In this document: positions 1 through 8,871 of the stretch, in pieces
Numbering within the stretch: the first letter of the stretch is position 1
Layout: every line of letters starts with the position of its first letter
Origin: Bog-375 sp049698695
GTDB taxonomy: Bacteria; Acidobacteriota; Terriglobia; Bryobacterales; Bryobacteraceae
Assembly: GCA_049698695.1 (NCBI GenBank)
Contig: JBAVYH010000038.1
Location: 1-64,000, forward strand
DNA length: 64,000 nucleotides
Direction: 5' to 3'
The notes under the pieces: model-generated
Databases searched by the model: none
The model's input: the letters and a program-made list of their open reading frames with translations, nothing else
Told to the model about the DNA's origin: nothing
Position numbers and translations under genes: made by a program

Positions 1-235
1 CATACTCTAATCAAGGCAGAAGTCTCCCTTAGTTGAGATTGGTTCGGTCAGGAACCCAAAACCTCAAAATAACAGGGCTTCCGCCCTTTCCTTCAAACCT
101 AATTTGGACAAGCCTGGGGCATGCCCGGCCTGGCCCGAAGCGCAGACACACCTGCCCAACGACATCCCGAGTGGATACGTCTGGATGATAGTCGCGAGTG
201 ACTCCCTCCCAATGCACTAACATAAATCAGGAGCC

Positions 236-1039
236 ATGCTCGAGAACATCAACCTCAAGAGGAAGCTCTCGCGCGAAGAGTACAAGCGGGCGCTGCCCGC
301 GGTGCAGCATCGTCTCTACGATCTGGAAAAGGCGTGTTGGGACCACGGCGTGCCGACGGTGATCGTCTTCGAAGGCTGGGACGCTGCCGGCAAGGGCACT
401 GCCATCGCCGCCTTGACGCAGCGCCTGGATCCACGCGGGTTCAAGCTCTATCCCATCACCGCGCCGCGCACTTATGAGCAGCAGCGGCCCTGGCTGTGGC
501 GGTTCTGGCTGAAAGTGCCGAACCGCGGCGAGATGGTGATTTTCGATCGGAGCTGGTATTTTCGCGTGCTCGACGAGCGCGTGGAGCGCACCATCCCTGA
601 AAAAGCCTGGCGCCCCGCCTATCGCGACATCGTCGAGTTCGAGCGCATGCTGGCCGACGATGGCGCCGTCATCGTCAAGTTCTTCCTCCACATCTCGAAG
701 AAGGAGCAGCGCGAACGGTTCCGCGCCATCAAAGCCGATCCGCTCGAAGCCTGGCGCGTCAGCGAAGCTGACTGGGTCCGCCAAAAGAAGTACGACGAAT
801 ACCTGGCCGCGATCGAGGAGATGCTCGAGTTGACCGAATCCGAGTTTGCGCCGTGGACCATCGTCGAAGCCACCTCGAAGTGGTACGCGCGCAAGCGTAT
901 CTTCGACACCATCGTGACGGCCCTCGAAAAACGCCTGGGTACCAACGCGCCGCCACCTTCCGTCGAAGTCCCGGCTGTGGCGGCCAAGGACGCGGAGCTG
1001 CGCGAAGCAATGGACGCACTGGCGGAGGGGAGGCGGTAA
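236..1039 (+). CDS. PPK2-family polyphosphate kinase / polyphosphate:AMP phosphotransferase, first of tandem pair
   Basis: This 267-residue protein belongs to the PPK2 family of soluble kinases that move phosphate between polyphosphate and nucleotides. The P-loop reads EGWDAAGKG near residues 45-53. The Walker B/lid segment reads IFDRSWYFRVLDERVE near residues 101-116. A conserved C-terminal part follows (WRVSEADW, then APWTIVEA). The length equals one PPK2 domain. The ATG at 236 follows a good ribosome site (AGGAG, about 4-5 bases upstream). Its stop codon overlaps the start of the next gene (TAATG), so the two are probably translationally coupled. In polyphosphate:AMP phosphotransferase (Pap, class II PPK2) two such domains are fused, so these genes may be the split form. 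Which nucleotide is used cannot be read from the sequence. Confidence 0.9.
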   Translation: MLENINLKRKLSREEYKRALPAVQHRLYDLEKACWDHGVPTVIVFEGWDAAGKGTAIAALTQRLDPRGFKLYPITAPRTYEQQRPWLWRFWLKVPNRGEMVIFDRSWYFRVLDERVERTIPEKAWRPAYRDIVEFERMLADDGAVIVKFFLHISKKEQRERFRAIKADPLEAWRVSEADWVRQKKYDEYLAAIEEMLELTESEFAPWTIVEATSKWYARKRIFDTIVTALEKRLGTNAPPPSVEVPAVAAKDAELREAMDALAEGRR

Positions 1040-1806
1040 TGCTAGAAACGCTCGATCTCACCCGCACCCTCACCCGCGAAGCTTACGTCCGCGAGGTGAC
1101 GCGGCGCCAGATTCAGCTTCGCGAACTCGGCTACCAGGTCTACCTGCAAAAGCGTCCGGTAATCATTTTGTTTGAGGGCTGGGACGCCGCCGGCAAGGGC
1201 GGTGCCATCAAGCGGATCACCGAGAAGCTGGACCCGCGCGGCTACGTGGTCTATCCCATCGCCGCGCCGCAGGGCGAAGACAAAACCCGCCACTACCTCT
1301 ACCGTTTCTGGCGCCGCCTTCCGGAGCGCGGCCAGATCGCCATCTTCGACCGCTCCTGGTACGGACGCGTGCTGGTGGAGCGGGTGGAAGGCTTCGCGCC
1401 CGAAGAGGCCTGGCAGCGCGCCTACAAAGAGATCAACTCGTTCGAGCGCCAGGTGAAGGACTTCGGCACCATCCTCGCCAAGTTCTGGATCCACATCTCG
1501 CGCGAAGAGCAGCTCCGCCGTTTCGAGGAGCGCAAGACCATCGGCTACAAAGCCTGGAAGCTCACCGAAGAGGACTGGCGCAACCGCAAGAAATGGAGCG
1601 TCTACGAGGAAGCCGTCGAAGAGATGCTGGTGAAGACCAGCACCCGCACCGCTCCCTGGAGCCTGGTGGAAGGCAACGACAAATACTGGGCCCGCACCAG
1701 GGTGCTCGCCCGCCTGGTCGAGATTCTCTCCCAGGAGCTCGGCTACACTCCCACCAACCCGCTGAAGCATGACTCACGCAAGAAGCGCGCCAAAGCGGCG
1801 AAGTAA
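1039..1806 (+). CDS. PPK2-family polyphosphate kinase, second of tandem pair
   Basis: This 255-residue PPK2 kinase is a paralogue of the upstream gene. The P-loop EGWDAAGKG lies near residues 42-50, and IFDRSWYGRVLVERVEG follows about 50 residues later. The segment EDWRNRKKW and the closing APWSLVEGND are typical of class II/Pap domains. The start is the ATG that shares its A with the preceding stop (TAATG); GGAGGGGAGG just upstream is a strong ribosome site. The open frame extends further 5' but only within the first gene. Both copies keep intact Walker motifs, so both may be active. Together they probably exchange phosphate between polyP and AMP/ADP in the cytoplasm. Confidence 0.9.
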   Translation: MLETLDLTRTLTREAYVREVTRRQIQLRELGYQVYLQKRPVIILFEGWDAAGKGGAIKRITEKLDPRGYVVYPIAAPQGEDKTRHYLYRFWRRLPERGQIAIFDRSWYGRVLVERVEGFAPEEAWQRAYKEINSFERQVKDFGTILAKFWIHISREEQLRRFEERKTIGYKAWKLTEEDWRNRKKWSVYEEAVEEMLVKTSTRTAPWSLVEGNDKYWARTRVLARLVEILSQELGYTPTNPLKHDSRKKRAKAAK

Positions 1807-1851
1807 GCGCCGCGCCAGCCCAGGCGCGATCTCACCGGAGCTCATCCCGCG

Positions 1852-2658
1852 TCATGGATGACGATGCAGCACGTGCGTGGCGATGTCCGGCCAGAACTCG
1901 CGAAAGACATTGGTGAGGGCGTCGCGCCCCATGGCGTATCCGTACTTGACAGCCAGGGATCCCGCGGTCCGGTCCTGACTGGGATAATAGGCCGCCGAGA
2001 CGCCCTGAGAGATGCCGCGGCCGAAGACCTCGGCAGCGTTGAAGGTGTTGTGTCCCTGGTAATTGGGTGTGATGAGAACACGGGATGCCGAGTAAATGGC
2101 GCGCCTCCAGAACCCGCCCTCGCCCTTGGCGTAATACCGCTCATCCTCATGGAAAACGGTTGGCAAAGCGAAGATCACCAGGTAATTTCCATCCGTCTTA
2201 TCGACGAAGCCGCGCCAGTAATATCTGCCGAAGCCGGCCATTCCTTCGCCCAGTTGCGGATGCGCATTGCTCCACTCCGACATCGCCGAGGTGATGCCTA
2301 CGAAGATAAACGACGAGTAGTCGAAGCTATTCTGCGTAGCGATCTTGAACGCCTCCTTGGCAGTGGGTGGCGGCGGGATCGCTCCCGCGGTGACCGCACG
2401 GTAATTGGGCATCATGCCCAGGATTCGCTTGGGTTGCTGTTGCGACGCGGGAATTGCCGCCGGGCCGGACCGCGCTCCTGACCGGCTGGGCACGTTTGGC
2501 GCTCCCGAGGCGCCGGACTGGTCCGGCGGCTGGCTTTCCGCGCTGTCGTCGGCCAATTGTGCGGATTCAGGCGGAACGCGCGCGGAACCGGCATCGCCCG
2601 GTTGGGCAAATGCGCAGACTGCGGGAAAGATGAATGCGAACCCTAGGAGAAAACGCAA
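1852..2658 (-). CDS. secreted protein of unknown function
   Basis: This 268-residue protein has a clear Sec signal peptide (residues 1-18, ending CAFAQ). A Pro/Ser/Ala-rich low-complexity stretch runs to about residue 75. The folded C-terminal domain is rich in aromatic residues and Gly, with motifs such as FGRYYWRGFVD, FHEDERYY and SASRVLITPNYQG. I recognise this type as recurrent in acidobacterial genomes, but I know of no assigned function. The start is TTG, chosen because GGAGGG lies 6-7 bases upstream. Location is probably periplasm or outer membrane. It converges with the PPK2 pair. Confidence 0.75.
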   Translation of the reverse strand: MRFLLGFAFIFPAVCAFAQPGDAGSARVPPESAQLADDSAESQPPDQSGASGAPNVPSRSGARSGPAAIPASQQQPKRILGMMPNYRAVTAGAIPPPPTAKEAFKIATQNSFDYSSFIFVGITSAMSEWSNAHPQLGEGMAGFGRYYWRGFVDKTDGNYLVIFALPTVFHEDERYYAKGEGGFWRRAIYSASRVLITPNYQGHNTFNAAEVFGRGISQGVSAAYYPSQDRTAGSLAVKYGYAMGRDALTNVFREFWPDIATHVLHRHP

Positions 2659-2748
2659 GGCAGGCCCTCCACTTACATAGCTACATTATGAGGTAAAGGC
2701 CGGCCGCATTGCATTGCCGGAAACCCGCCCTACGTGTGCGGCAGTACC

Positions 2749-3582
2749 ATGGTCTTAGTGACCGACACACGCACGGGTACTTTCACACGCGCCCTGCTAG
2801 GCCGGACGGGCCGCGAAGTGGCGCGGCTGGGAGTGTCCGCTGGTTACGGCGTACCCGGCGAAGCCGTCGAGCGCGCCTTCGAGCAGGGAGTGAATTATCT
2901 CTATTGGGGCACCGTGCGGCGCGATTCGTTTGGCGCCGCCTTGCGCCGCCTGGGGCCGCGCCGCGAGCAGTTCGTGCTGGTGATCCAATCTTACACGCGG
3001 GCCGCATCGCTGATGGGCTGGAGCCTGGAGCGCGCGCTTCGTGCCTTGCGCTTCGATTACACCGACGTGCTGCTGCTCGGCATGTGGAACCGGCCGGTGG
3101 CGCCGCGAATCCTCGACGCCGCCCGGCGCCTCAAGGCGCGCGGCCTGGTCCGACACTTGGCGGTCTCCACCCACACCCGCGCGCTGGTGCCCGGAATCGC
3201 GGCCGGAAGCGACTTCGACGTCGTTCACTTCCGCTATAACGCGGCGCACCCCGGCGCCGAAGCGGACATCTTCCCTCACCTGCCCGCTGCCGGCAGGCCA
3301 GGCCTGGTGGCGTTCACGGCCACAAGCTGGGGCCAACTGCTCGGCAAGGGGGCACTGCAAGGAATTGCCGGTTCCCATTCCCTGCCCAAGGGCGAGCGCG
3401 TCCCCACTGCCACCGACTGCTATCGCTACGTCATGGCACGGCCGGAGGTCGACGTGTGTATGACGGGTCCAAAAGACGCCGCCCAAATGGAGCACGCGCT
3501 CGAAGCGCAGCGGCTTGGACCCATGAACGAAGACGAGCTTGAATGGATGCGGCGTGTCGGCCGCGCGGTGTCGGGCAAATAG
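2749..3582 (+). CDS. aldo/keto reductase-like protein with degenerate active site
   Basis: This 277-residue protein has the AKR barrel layout: LGRTGREVARLG at the N-terminus, GVNYLYWGT, a DVLLLGMWN strand, KARGLVRHLAVS, and a C-terminal ARPEVDVCMTGPKDAAQMEHAL segment. Known AKRs use an Asp-Tyr-Lys-His tetrad. Here the Tyr survives in NYLYWG, but the Asp of the usual DTA..YG motif, the Lys (VIQSY in place of v.tK) and the His (LLLGMWN in place of lllH) appear replaced. It may be a non-catalytic relative or act by another mechanism. ATG 2749 is used; GTG 2734 is an alternative. The gene stands alone. Confidence 0.75.
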   Translation: MVLVTDTRTGTFTRALLGRTGREVARLGVSAGYGVPGEAVERAFEQGVNYLYWGTVRRDSFGAALRRLGPRREQFVLVIQSYTRAASLMGWSLERALRALRFDYTDVLLLGMWNRPVAPRILDAARRLKARGLVRHLAVSTHTRALVPGIAAGSDFDVVHFRYNAAHPGAEADIFPHLPAAGRPGLVAFTATSWGQLLGKGALQGIAGSHSLPKGERVPTATDCYRYVMARPEVDVCMTGPKDAAQMEHALEAQRLGPMNEDELEWMRRVGRAVSGK

Positions 3583-3692
3583 GCCCGCCAGGCTCCGGAC
3601 GCGACCCAATCGCCGGTTGGAATCGTAGATCCCGCGAAAATCGCTTTACTTCGCGTCAACGTTTTGCCGCGCCGTACGTCAGAATATCATCT

Positions 3693-6188
3693 ATGTGGAA
3701 GGACTTCGTCTACTCGCTCCGTTCGCTGCTGCGCAGCCCGCTGTTCACGGTGGCCGCGGTGGCATCGCTCGCGCTCGGCATCGGCGCCAACACCGCCATT
3801 TTTTCGTTGCTCGACCAGGTGGTGCTGCGCTCGCTTCCAGTGCGCGACCCGGAATCGCTGGTGGTGCTGCACACCGATTACAACGCACCCGGCAGTTCCA
3901 CCAGCGATAACGACGAAGCGGTCTTCTCCTATCCTCTCTATCGCGATTTGCGCGCCTCCGACGCGGCGTTCTCCGGCATCCTGGCGCGCAGCGGCGCCGG
4001 CGTGCGGCTTGCCTGGAAGGGAAACACGGAAGCAGCCGGCGCCGAGCTGGTGTCGGGCAATTACTTTCAGGCGCTCGGTATCGGCGCCGCGATCGGGCGC
4101 ACCCTGGCGCCGTCCGACGAAGGCGCGCCGGGCTCGAATCCGGTCGCGGTGCTCAGTCACGCGTTCTGGTCGACTCACCTCGGCGCCGACCCCTCGATCC
4201 TGAACCAGACGGTTGCGTTGAACGGCCAACCGTTCGTGGTGGTTGGTATTGCCGAAGCCAAATTCCACGGGTTGATGCAGGGCAATTCGCCGGACTTGTT
4301 CGTGCCGCTCACGATGGAAAAGTCGCTGATTGCCAACTTCGACGTGCTCTCCGACCGGACAACCCGCTGGCTCAACCTGTTTGCGCGGTTGAAGCCGGGC
4401 GAGAGCCTGCCGCGCGCGCAGGCAGCCACCGACGTGGCTTACCACGCCATCATCGCCAACGAACTGGCGCAGATGCACGATCTGCACGATGAGCGCGAGC
4501 GCCAGCGTTTCCTCAACCACCGAGCCGCGTTGCGTCCCGCCGCGCAAGGCATCGCCGAGCTGCGCGACAAATGGGAGAAACCGCTGCGCGTGCTCATCGC
4601 CATGGTGGGGCTGGTGCTGCTGATCGCCTGCGCCAACGTAGCCGGATTGATGGTGGCGCGCTCGACCGGCAGGCAGCGCGAAATCGCCATACGCCTGGCG
4701 CTGGGAGCGCGCCGCGCGACGCTGGTGCGGCAACTGCTGCTGGAGGGTCTCATCCTGGCGCTGGCGGGCGGCGCGGCCGGCCTGGTGGTGGAACACTGGA
4801 GCACCGCAGCGCTGCTCAGCATCCTGCCGCGCGAAGAGGCGGGCGGGTGGCTCACCGCCAGCCTGGACCTTCCCCTGCTACTCTACGCGTTCGCCATTTC
4901 GCTCGCCTGCGGCTTGTTGTTCGCGCTGCTGCCGGCGCTGCAAGCGACGCGCCCCGACCTGGCGCCGACTTTGAAAGACCAGGCACTCAATGTCGCTTCC
5001 GGCGGCCGGCCGGCGCGCTTGCGCCAGGTCCTGGTGTCCGCCCAGATCGCGCTTTCCCTGCTGCTGGTGGTGGGCGCCGGTTTGTTCAGCTCGAGCGCGG
5101 CCAACCTGTTGAACGCCCACCTGGGCTTTCGCACCAGCCAGCTTCTGATGTTCAGCATCAACGCCACGCTCGACCGCCCCGAGGCCGCGCCGGCTGCCGC
5201 CTTCTATCACGATCTCGAGTTCCGCCTCGGCTCCATGTCCAGGGTCGTGGGTGTTGCCGCCGCCGATGGCGGGCCCTTTTCCGGCAGCACGTCGGCCGGC
5301 AACATCACCGTGGAAGGCTACCGCGCCGGGAAGGAAGAATATACCGGCGCGGTCCGCATCGCGGTTAACCCGGGATATTTCCGCGCCCTGGCCATCCCGC
5401 TGCGCGCCGGCCGCGAATTCACCGATCGCGACGACGCGGCGGCGCCCAAAGCGGTGGTAGTCAACGAGACGTTCGCAAGACGCTATTTCGGCAACGTAAA
5501 CCCTATCGGCCGCCGCCTGCAATTCGGCGCCAGCACTCCGCCCAAGCTGGATCGCGAAATCGTCGGCGTGGTGGCCGACAGCCGCGACGATGTCCGCGAT
5601 CCGGGCAAGGAGACCATCTACTCTCCCTACCCGCAGTGGGATCATCCCGCCCGGATGGTATTTTACGTACGCACCGCGGGCGATCCAGGGCGCATGGCCG
5701 CCGCGGTTCGTCAGGCCACGCGCGAGGCCGATCCTAATTTGCCGGCGGTCAAGATCAAAACCGTCGAGCTGCGGATTCGCGAATCGTTGTACACGGAGCG
5801 CCTGATCGCCATCCTGTCCGCGGCATTCGGCATTCTGGCAACGCTGCTGGCGGCCATCGGGCTCTACGGCGTCATCGCCTACTCGGTGGCGCGGCGCACC
5901 GGAGAGATCGGCGTCAGGATGGCGCTGGGCGCGCTGCCGGCGGACGTGCTGCGGCTGGTTTTGTTCGGCGCCGTCCGCTTGGCCGCGGCTGGTATCGTCA
6001 TTGGCGTGGCCGCCGCGCTGGCGGCTGCAAAACTGGTCCAATCGCAACTGTTCGGCATTACGGCCTCAGACCCCGCCATTTATGCGGGCGCGGCCATATT
6101 GCTCGCCCTGGTGGCGTTGATCGCCGCCGGCGTGCCTGCATGGCGGGCCGCCCGCATCGATCCGGTGGTGGCCCTGAAATACGAGTAA
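3693..6188 (+). CDS. ABC transporter permease, ADOP (acidobacterial duplicated orphan permease) type
   Basis: This 831-residue MacB/FtsX-like permease opens with MWKDFVYSLRSLLRSP, the usual ADOP beginning, followed at once by a membrane helix ending LGIGANTAIFSLL. A MacB periplasmic core domain follows. Then come three helices (around LIAMVGLVLLIACANVAGLMVARS), a second core domain, and a final FtsX domain ending RIDPVVALKYE. So two FtsX permease units are fused in one chain, as in the ADOP family. No ATPase gene is adjacent, which is also typical. It probably acts in the inner membrane in export or mechanotransmission; the substrate is unknown. The open frame continues 150 bases upstream of the chosen ATG, but the homologous part begins here. 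Confidence 0.9.
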   Translation: MWKDFVYSLRSLLRSPLFTVAAVASLALGIGANTAIFSLLDQVVLRSLPVRDPESLVVLHTDYNAPGSSTSDNDEAVFSYPLYRDLRASDAAFSGILARSGAGVRLAWKGNTEAAGAELVSGNYFQALGIGAAIGRTLAPSDEGAPGSNPVAVLSHAFWSTHLGADPSILNQTVALNGQPFVVVGIAEAKFHGLMQGNSPDLFVPLTMEKSLIANFDVLSDRTTRWLNLFARLKPGESLPRAQAATDVAYHAIIANELAQMHDLHDERERQRFLNHRAALRPAAQGIAELRDKWEKPLRVLIAMVGLVLLIACANVAGLMVARSTGRQREIAIRLALGARRATLVRQLLLEGLILALAGGAAGLVVEHWSTAALLSILPREEAGGWLTASLDLPLLLYAFAISLACGLLFALLPALQATRPDLAPTLKDQALNVASGGRPARLRQVLVSAQIALSLLLVVGAGLFSSSAANLLNAHLGFRTSQLLMFSINATLDRPEAAPAAAFYHDLEFRLGSMSRVVGVAAADGGPFSGSTSAGNITVEGYRAGKEEYTGAVRIAVNPGYFRALAIPLRAGREFTDRDDAAAPKAVVVNETFARRYFGNVNPIGRRLQFGASTPPKLDREIVGVVADSRDDVRDPGKETIYSPYPQWDHPARMVFYVRTAGDPGRMAAAVRQATREADPNLPAVKIKTVELRIRESLYTERLIAILSAAFGILATLLAAIGLYGVIAYSVARRTGEIGVRMALGALPADVLRLVLFGAVRLAAAGIVIGVAAALAAAKLVQSQLFGITASDPAIYAGAAILLALVALIAAGVPAWRAARIDPVVALKYE

Positions 6189-6296
6189 GCGGATATCGGC
6201 GCGGTGACAACGGCGCTGAACGGCGATTGGACCGGCCATTCCTGTGACGATCCCCGCCCGCATGCCCAGGGGGGAGCCCCGTGCCTTGCCCCGCCC

Positions 6297-7535
6297 CTAC
6301 TGGGTCAGCGCTTTCAATCGGTTCTTCAGACGCTGGAAGAAGCTCTGCGGAGGCGGGGGCGTGGTTGGCGCGGTGCCAGTGGCGGACTCCGTTGCAGAAG
6401 CTGCCTGCGGCGTGTAGATCGGCGGCGTCGCCGGGCAGGCGCTTTCGGACACCAGGCGGACCCTCCCGGCCGACAGCACATACTCGCGCCGCACCCTCTG
6501 GCCCGAGTTGTTCAGGACGCAGAGCGAAAAGTCCGGGTCGGCTTGCCCGCCGGCGCCGGCCGGTTTCGCCAACACCGGCAGATAGCCTTCCAGGTTCCGT
6601 TCCACGTGGCTGGTTTCGTAACGGTGGTGGCGCAGGCTCCACACAAACACGCGAAAGCTGTCAAAGTCGTAGTCGTGAACGCCGCTCGTAGCGGTGACCC
6701 ACAGCCAGATATTCTTCCGCAGGTCCTGGTCGACGATTTGGCCGAGGGAAAAATAAGCGACGATGCGGCGCCCCTCGGCATACTGGGCCACTTCATCCGG
6801 GATGGCCATCGAGACATGGCGCGTCATCACCCAGCCGGCTTGCCCGGCGGCAACGCGGACCAGGCTCCAGTAATCCAGCTCCGGCGTCGGCTGCTCGGCC
6901 GGTTCTTCGGGCTCGGGTGCGGGCTCGTCCGGGCTTCTGCCGGATAATTGCAGCCAATCGGCCGGCAAGGGCGGCGGCTTGGGCATGGGAGGCGGCGGAA
7001 CCCTCCCCTTGGGTTCCTCCTTCTTCAGCGGCTTTTTCGGCGCCGGAAAGACCAAGGGCGCTCTGGGCAGGTCGGTGCGCGGCAAAAGAATCGTAGCCAT
7101 CACGTCGAACTTTTCGCCCGCCCGGATCTGCAGAAAGCTGGGCGCGGCGCGCGATGGCTGCGTGTGAGCGCTTAAATCGCTGTAACTGGAGGCTTGGCCT
7201 TGCGACGGCATTTTGGCGGCGCGTTCGGCGAGTTCCCGCAGGCTGGCCATATCCGAGGCGGCCAGCAACTGGCGGGTTTCGGTCCAGCCCTCCGCACCAT
7301 TCGGAGTGCGCACGCGAATCAGGCTCCGCCGCCGCGCCAGAATCTCCAGCCGCTGGCCGTGTTTCACGGTCGCCACGGTAGGAGATTGGAGAGAGATATC
7401 GAGGTGGATCTTGAGCGTGGCCGGGCCCACGAACGCCTGGCCGATGGCGGGCGCGTGCGCCGGGCCGGAGCGGCACCCGGCGAACAGCAGCAGCTCAGCC
7501 ACAAGACCGAGCGTGATGATCGACCGCCAGGACAC
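6297..7535 (-). CDS. SH3-domain lipoprotein
   Basis: This 412-residue exported protein has a lipoprotein signal with lipobox LLFAGC (Cys near residue 21). A first bacterial SH3-like domain (about residues 38-95) contains HGQRLEILARRRSLIRVRTPNGAEGWT. A Pro/Lys-rich linker follows. A second SH3-like segment reads WSLVRVAAGQAGWVMTRHVSM. The C-terminal beta-rich domain (about 235-345) includes IVAYFSLGQI and ATSGVHDYDFDSFRVFVWSLRHHRYET. A Thr/Pro-rich tail ends the chain. It is probably anchored in a membrane facing the periplasm and may bind peptidoglycan or a protein partner. The start is GTG. It converges with the upstream ADOP gene. Confidence 0.75.
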   Translation of the reverse strand: MSWRSIITLGLVAELLLFAGCRSGPAHAPAIGQAFVGPATLKIHLDISLQSPTVATVKHGQRLEILARRRSLIRVRTPNGAEGWTETRQLLAASDMASLRELAERAAKMPSQGQASSYSDLSAHTQPSRAAPSFLQIRAGEKFDVMATILLPRTDLPRAPLVFPAPKKPLKKEEPKGRVPPPPMPKPPPLPADWLQLSGRSPDEPAPEPEEPAEQPTPELDYWSLVRVAAGQAGWVMTRHVSMAIPDEVAQYAEGRRIVAYFSLGQIVDQDLRKNIWLWVTATSGVHDYDFDSFRVFVWSLRHHRYETSHVERNLEGYLPVLAKPAGAGGQADPDFSLCVLNNSGQRVRREYVLSAGRVRLVSESACPATPPIYTPQAASATESATGTAPTTPPPPQSFFQRLKNRLKALTQ

Positions 7536-7609
7536 CTATTCCAATTTTAGTCGAGCGGGAGGAATGGATTCATCTGCAAGCCCGCCCGCCTTCGATACCC
7601 GTTCCCCGC

Positions 7610-8629
7610 TCAGCACACGTGTGCGCCGCGAGTGCCCACGTAAACGGCGTAAACTGACTGGCTGGCGGCCATGAACAGCCGGTTGCGTTTGGGGCCGCCG
7701 AAACACAGGTTGGCGCAGACCTCGGGCAGCAGGATCATGCCAATGCGCTCGCCGGCGGGCGTGAGCACGTGCACGCCGTCATAGCCCGGGCCCACCCAGC
7801 CGGCGCCAACCCACAGGTTGCCGTCGATATCGGCGCGCATGCCATCGGCGATACCGGAGCCCTTGGCGGTAACCATCTTGGAAAACACGCGCCCGTTGCG
7901 TAACTGGCGGCCGTCCGCGACCTCGAAGACGTGGATATCCTTCGCATCGCCGCTGTCGATGATGTACAGCTTCTGGTAATCGGGAGAAAAGCAGAGGCCG
8001 TTGGGCTGGCCAAAATCGGCGCTGACCAGCTCGATCTTGCCGGTCTTCGGATCGGCGCGATACACCGCTGTCGGTAGCTCGGAGTTCGCCTGGAAGCCTT
8101 CGTAGTTGCCCAGAATACCGTAAGTGGGGTCCGTGAACCAGATGCCGCCGTCGGGGTGAACGACAATATCGTTGGGCGAGTTCAGCCGCTTGCCGTTGAA
8201 GCGGTCGGCGATCACGGTGACGGAGCCATCGTGCTCATAGCGCGCCACGCGGCGCGGGCCGTGCTGGCAGCTCAGCAGGCGGCCCTCGAAATCGAAAGTG
8301 TTGCCGTTCGCGTAACCGGACGGATCGTGAAAGACGCTCACGTGCCCGTCTTCTTCCAGCCAGCGCATCTGGCGGTTGGCGGGAATGTCGCTCCAGACCA
8401 GGTAGCGGCCGGCGGCATCCCAGGCGGGTCCTTCGGCCCATTGGGCGCCGGTGTAGAGGCGCTCGATAGCGGCGTTGCCGATTTTGTACTTATCGAAGCG
8501 GTGGTCGAGCGAGACGATATCGGGATCGGGATAGCGGACGGTTTCGCGGCCGGCCCAATCGCGCGGCGTTTGCGCGGCGGCTGGAACCAGCGCCGCAGCC
8601 GCGGTCAGGAAAGAACGGCGGTCGAGCAT
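7610..8629 (-). CDS. SMP-30/gluconolactonase-like six-bladed propeller protein, Tat-exported
   Basis: This protein of about 339 residues starts MLDRRSFLTAAAALVPAAA, a twin-arginine signal. The mature part matches the SMP-30/gluconolactonase/LRE family. Expected metal-site pieces are present: EGPAWDAAGRYLVWSD, NSPNDIVVHPDGGIWFTDPTYG, PNGLCFSPD and GIADGMRADIDGNLWV. These proteins are calcium-type lactonases that hydrolyse sugar lactones; the exact substrate cannot be inferred. ATG 8629 is preferred, with GTG 8632 immediately before it. The gene is monocistronic and divergent from the SDR gene. Confidence 0.85.
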   Translation of the reverse strand: MLDRRSFLTAAAALVPAAAQTPRDWAGRETVRYPDPDIVSLDHRFDKYKIGNAAIERLYTGAQWAEGPAWDAAGRYLVWSDIPANRQMRWLEEDGHVSVFHDPSGYANGNTFDFEGRLLSCQHGPRRVARYEHDGSVTVIADRFNGKRLNSPNDIVVHPDGGIWFTDPTYGILGNYEGFQANSELPTAVYRADPKTGKIELVSADFGQPNGLCFSPDYQKLYIIDSGDAKDIHVFEVADGRQLRNGRVFSKMVTAKGSGIADGMRADIDGNLWVGAGWVGPGYDGVHVLTPAGERIGMILLPEVCANLCFGGPKRNRLFMAASQSVYAVYVGTRGAHVC

Positions 8630-8639
8630 CACCTGGATA

Positions 8640-8871
8640 TTCTATGCCAGGCGGGTGCTCGGTGGATTGCCAGGTTTTTGGGCGCAACACGCCACGCTGC
8701 GGCGCGGAAATCGCGGCGTTAGAATATGGCGACGCTATGGTTTGCGTCACAGCCGCTCGCTCACATGCGCAGCTCCACACAGTGCCCGATCGGAGCCGCG
8801 ACCGTGAGGGAGCGGATGGGTGTGCAGCGTTCCTCTTGGGGACCAGTCCATTGGGGAAGGGAGGCCGATAG
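8640..8871. other. intergenic region between divergent genes
   Basis: A 230-base spacer without a convincing gene. It must hold both divergent promoters. The part at about 8788-8823 has a purine-rich sequence resembling a motif I associate with acidobacterial intergenic repeats, but only one copy was noticed here. Confidence 0.3.

Noticed and set aside
29..223. Small minus-strand open frame of 64 codons at the window start
   Set aside because: No ribosome site, no recognisable motif and odd composition; the region is more likely the leader/promoter area of the PPK2 pair.
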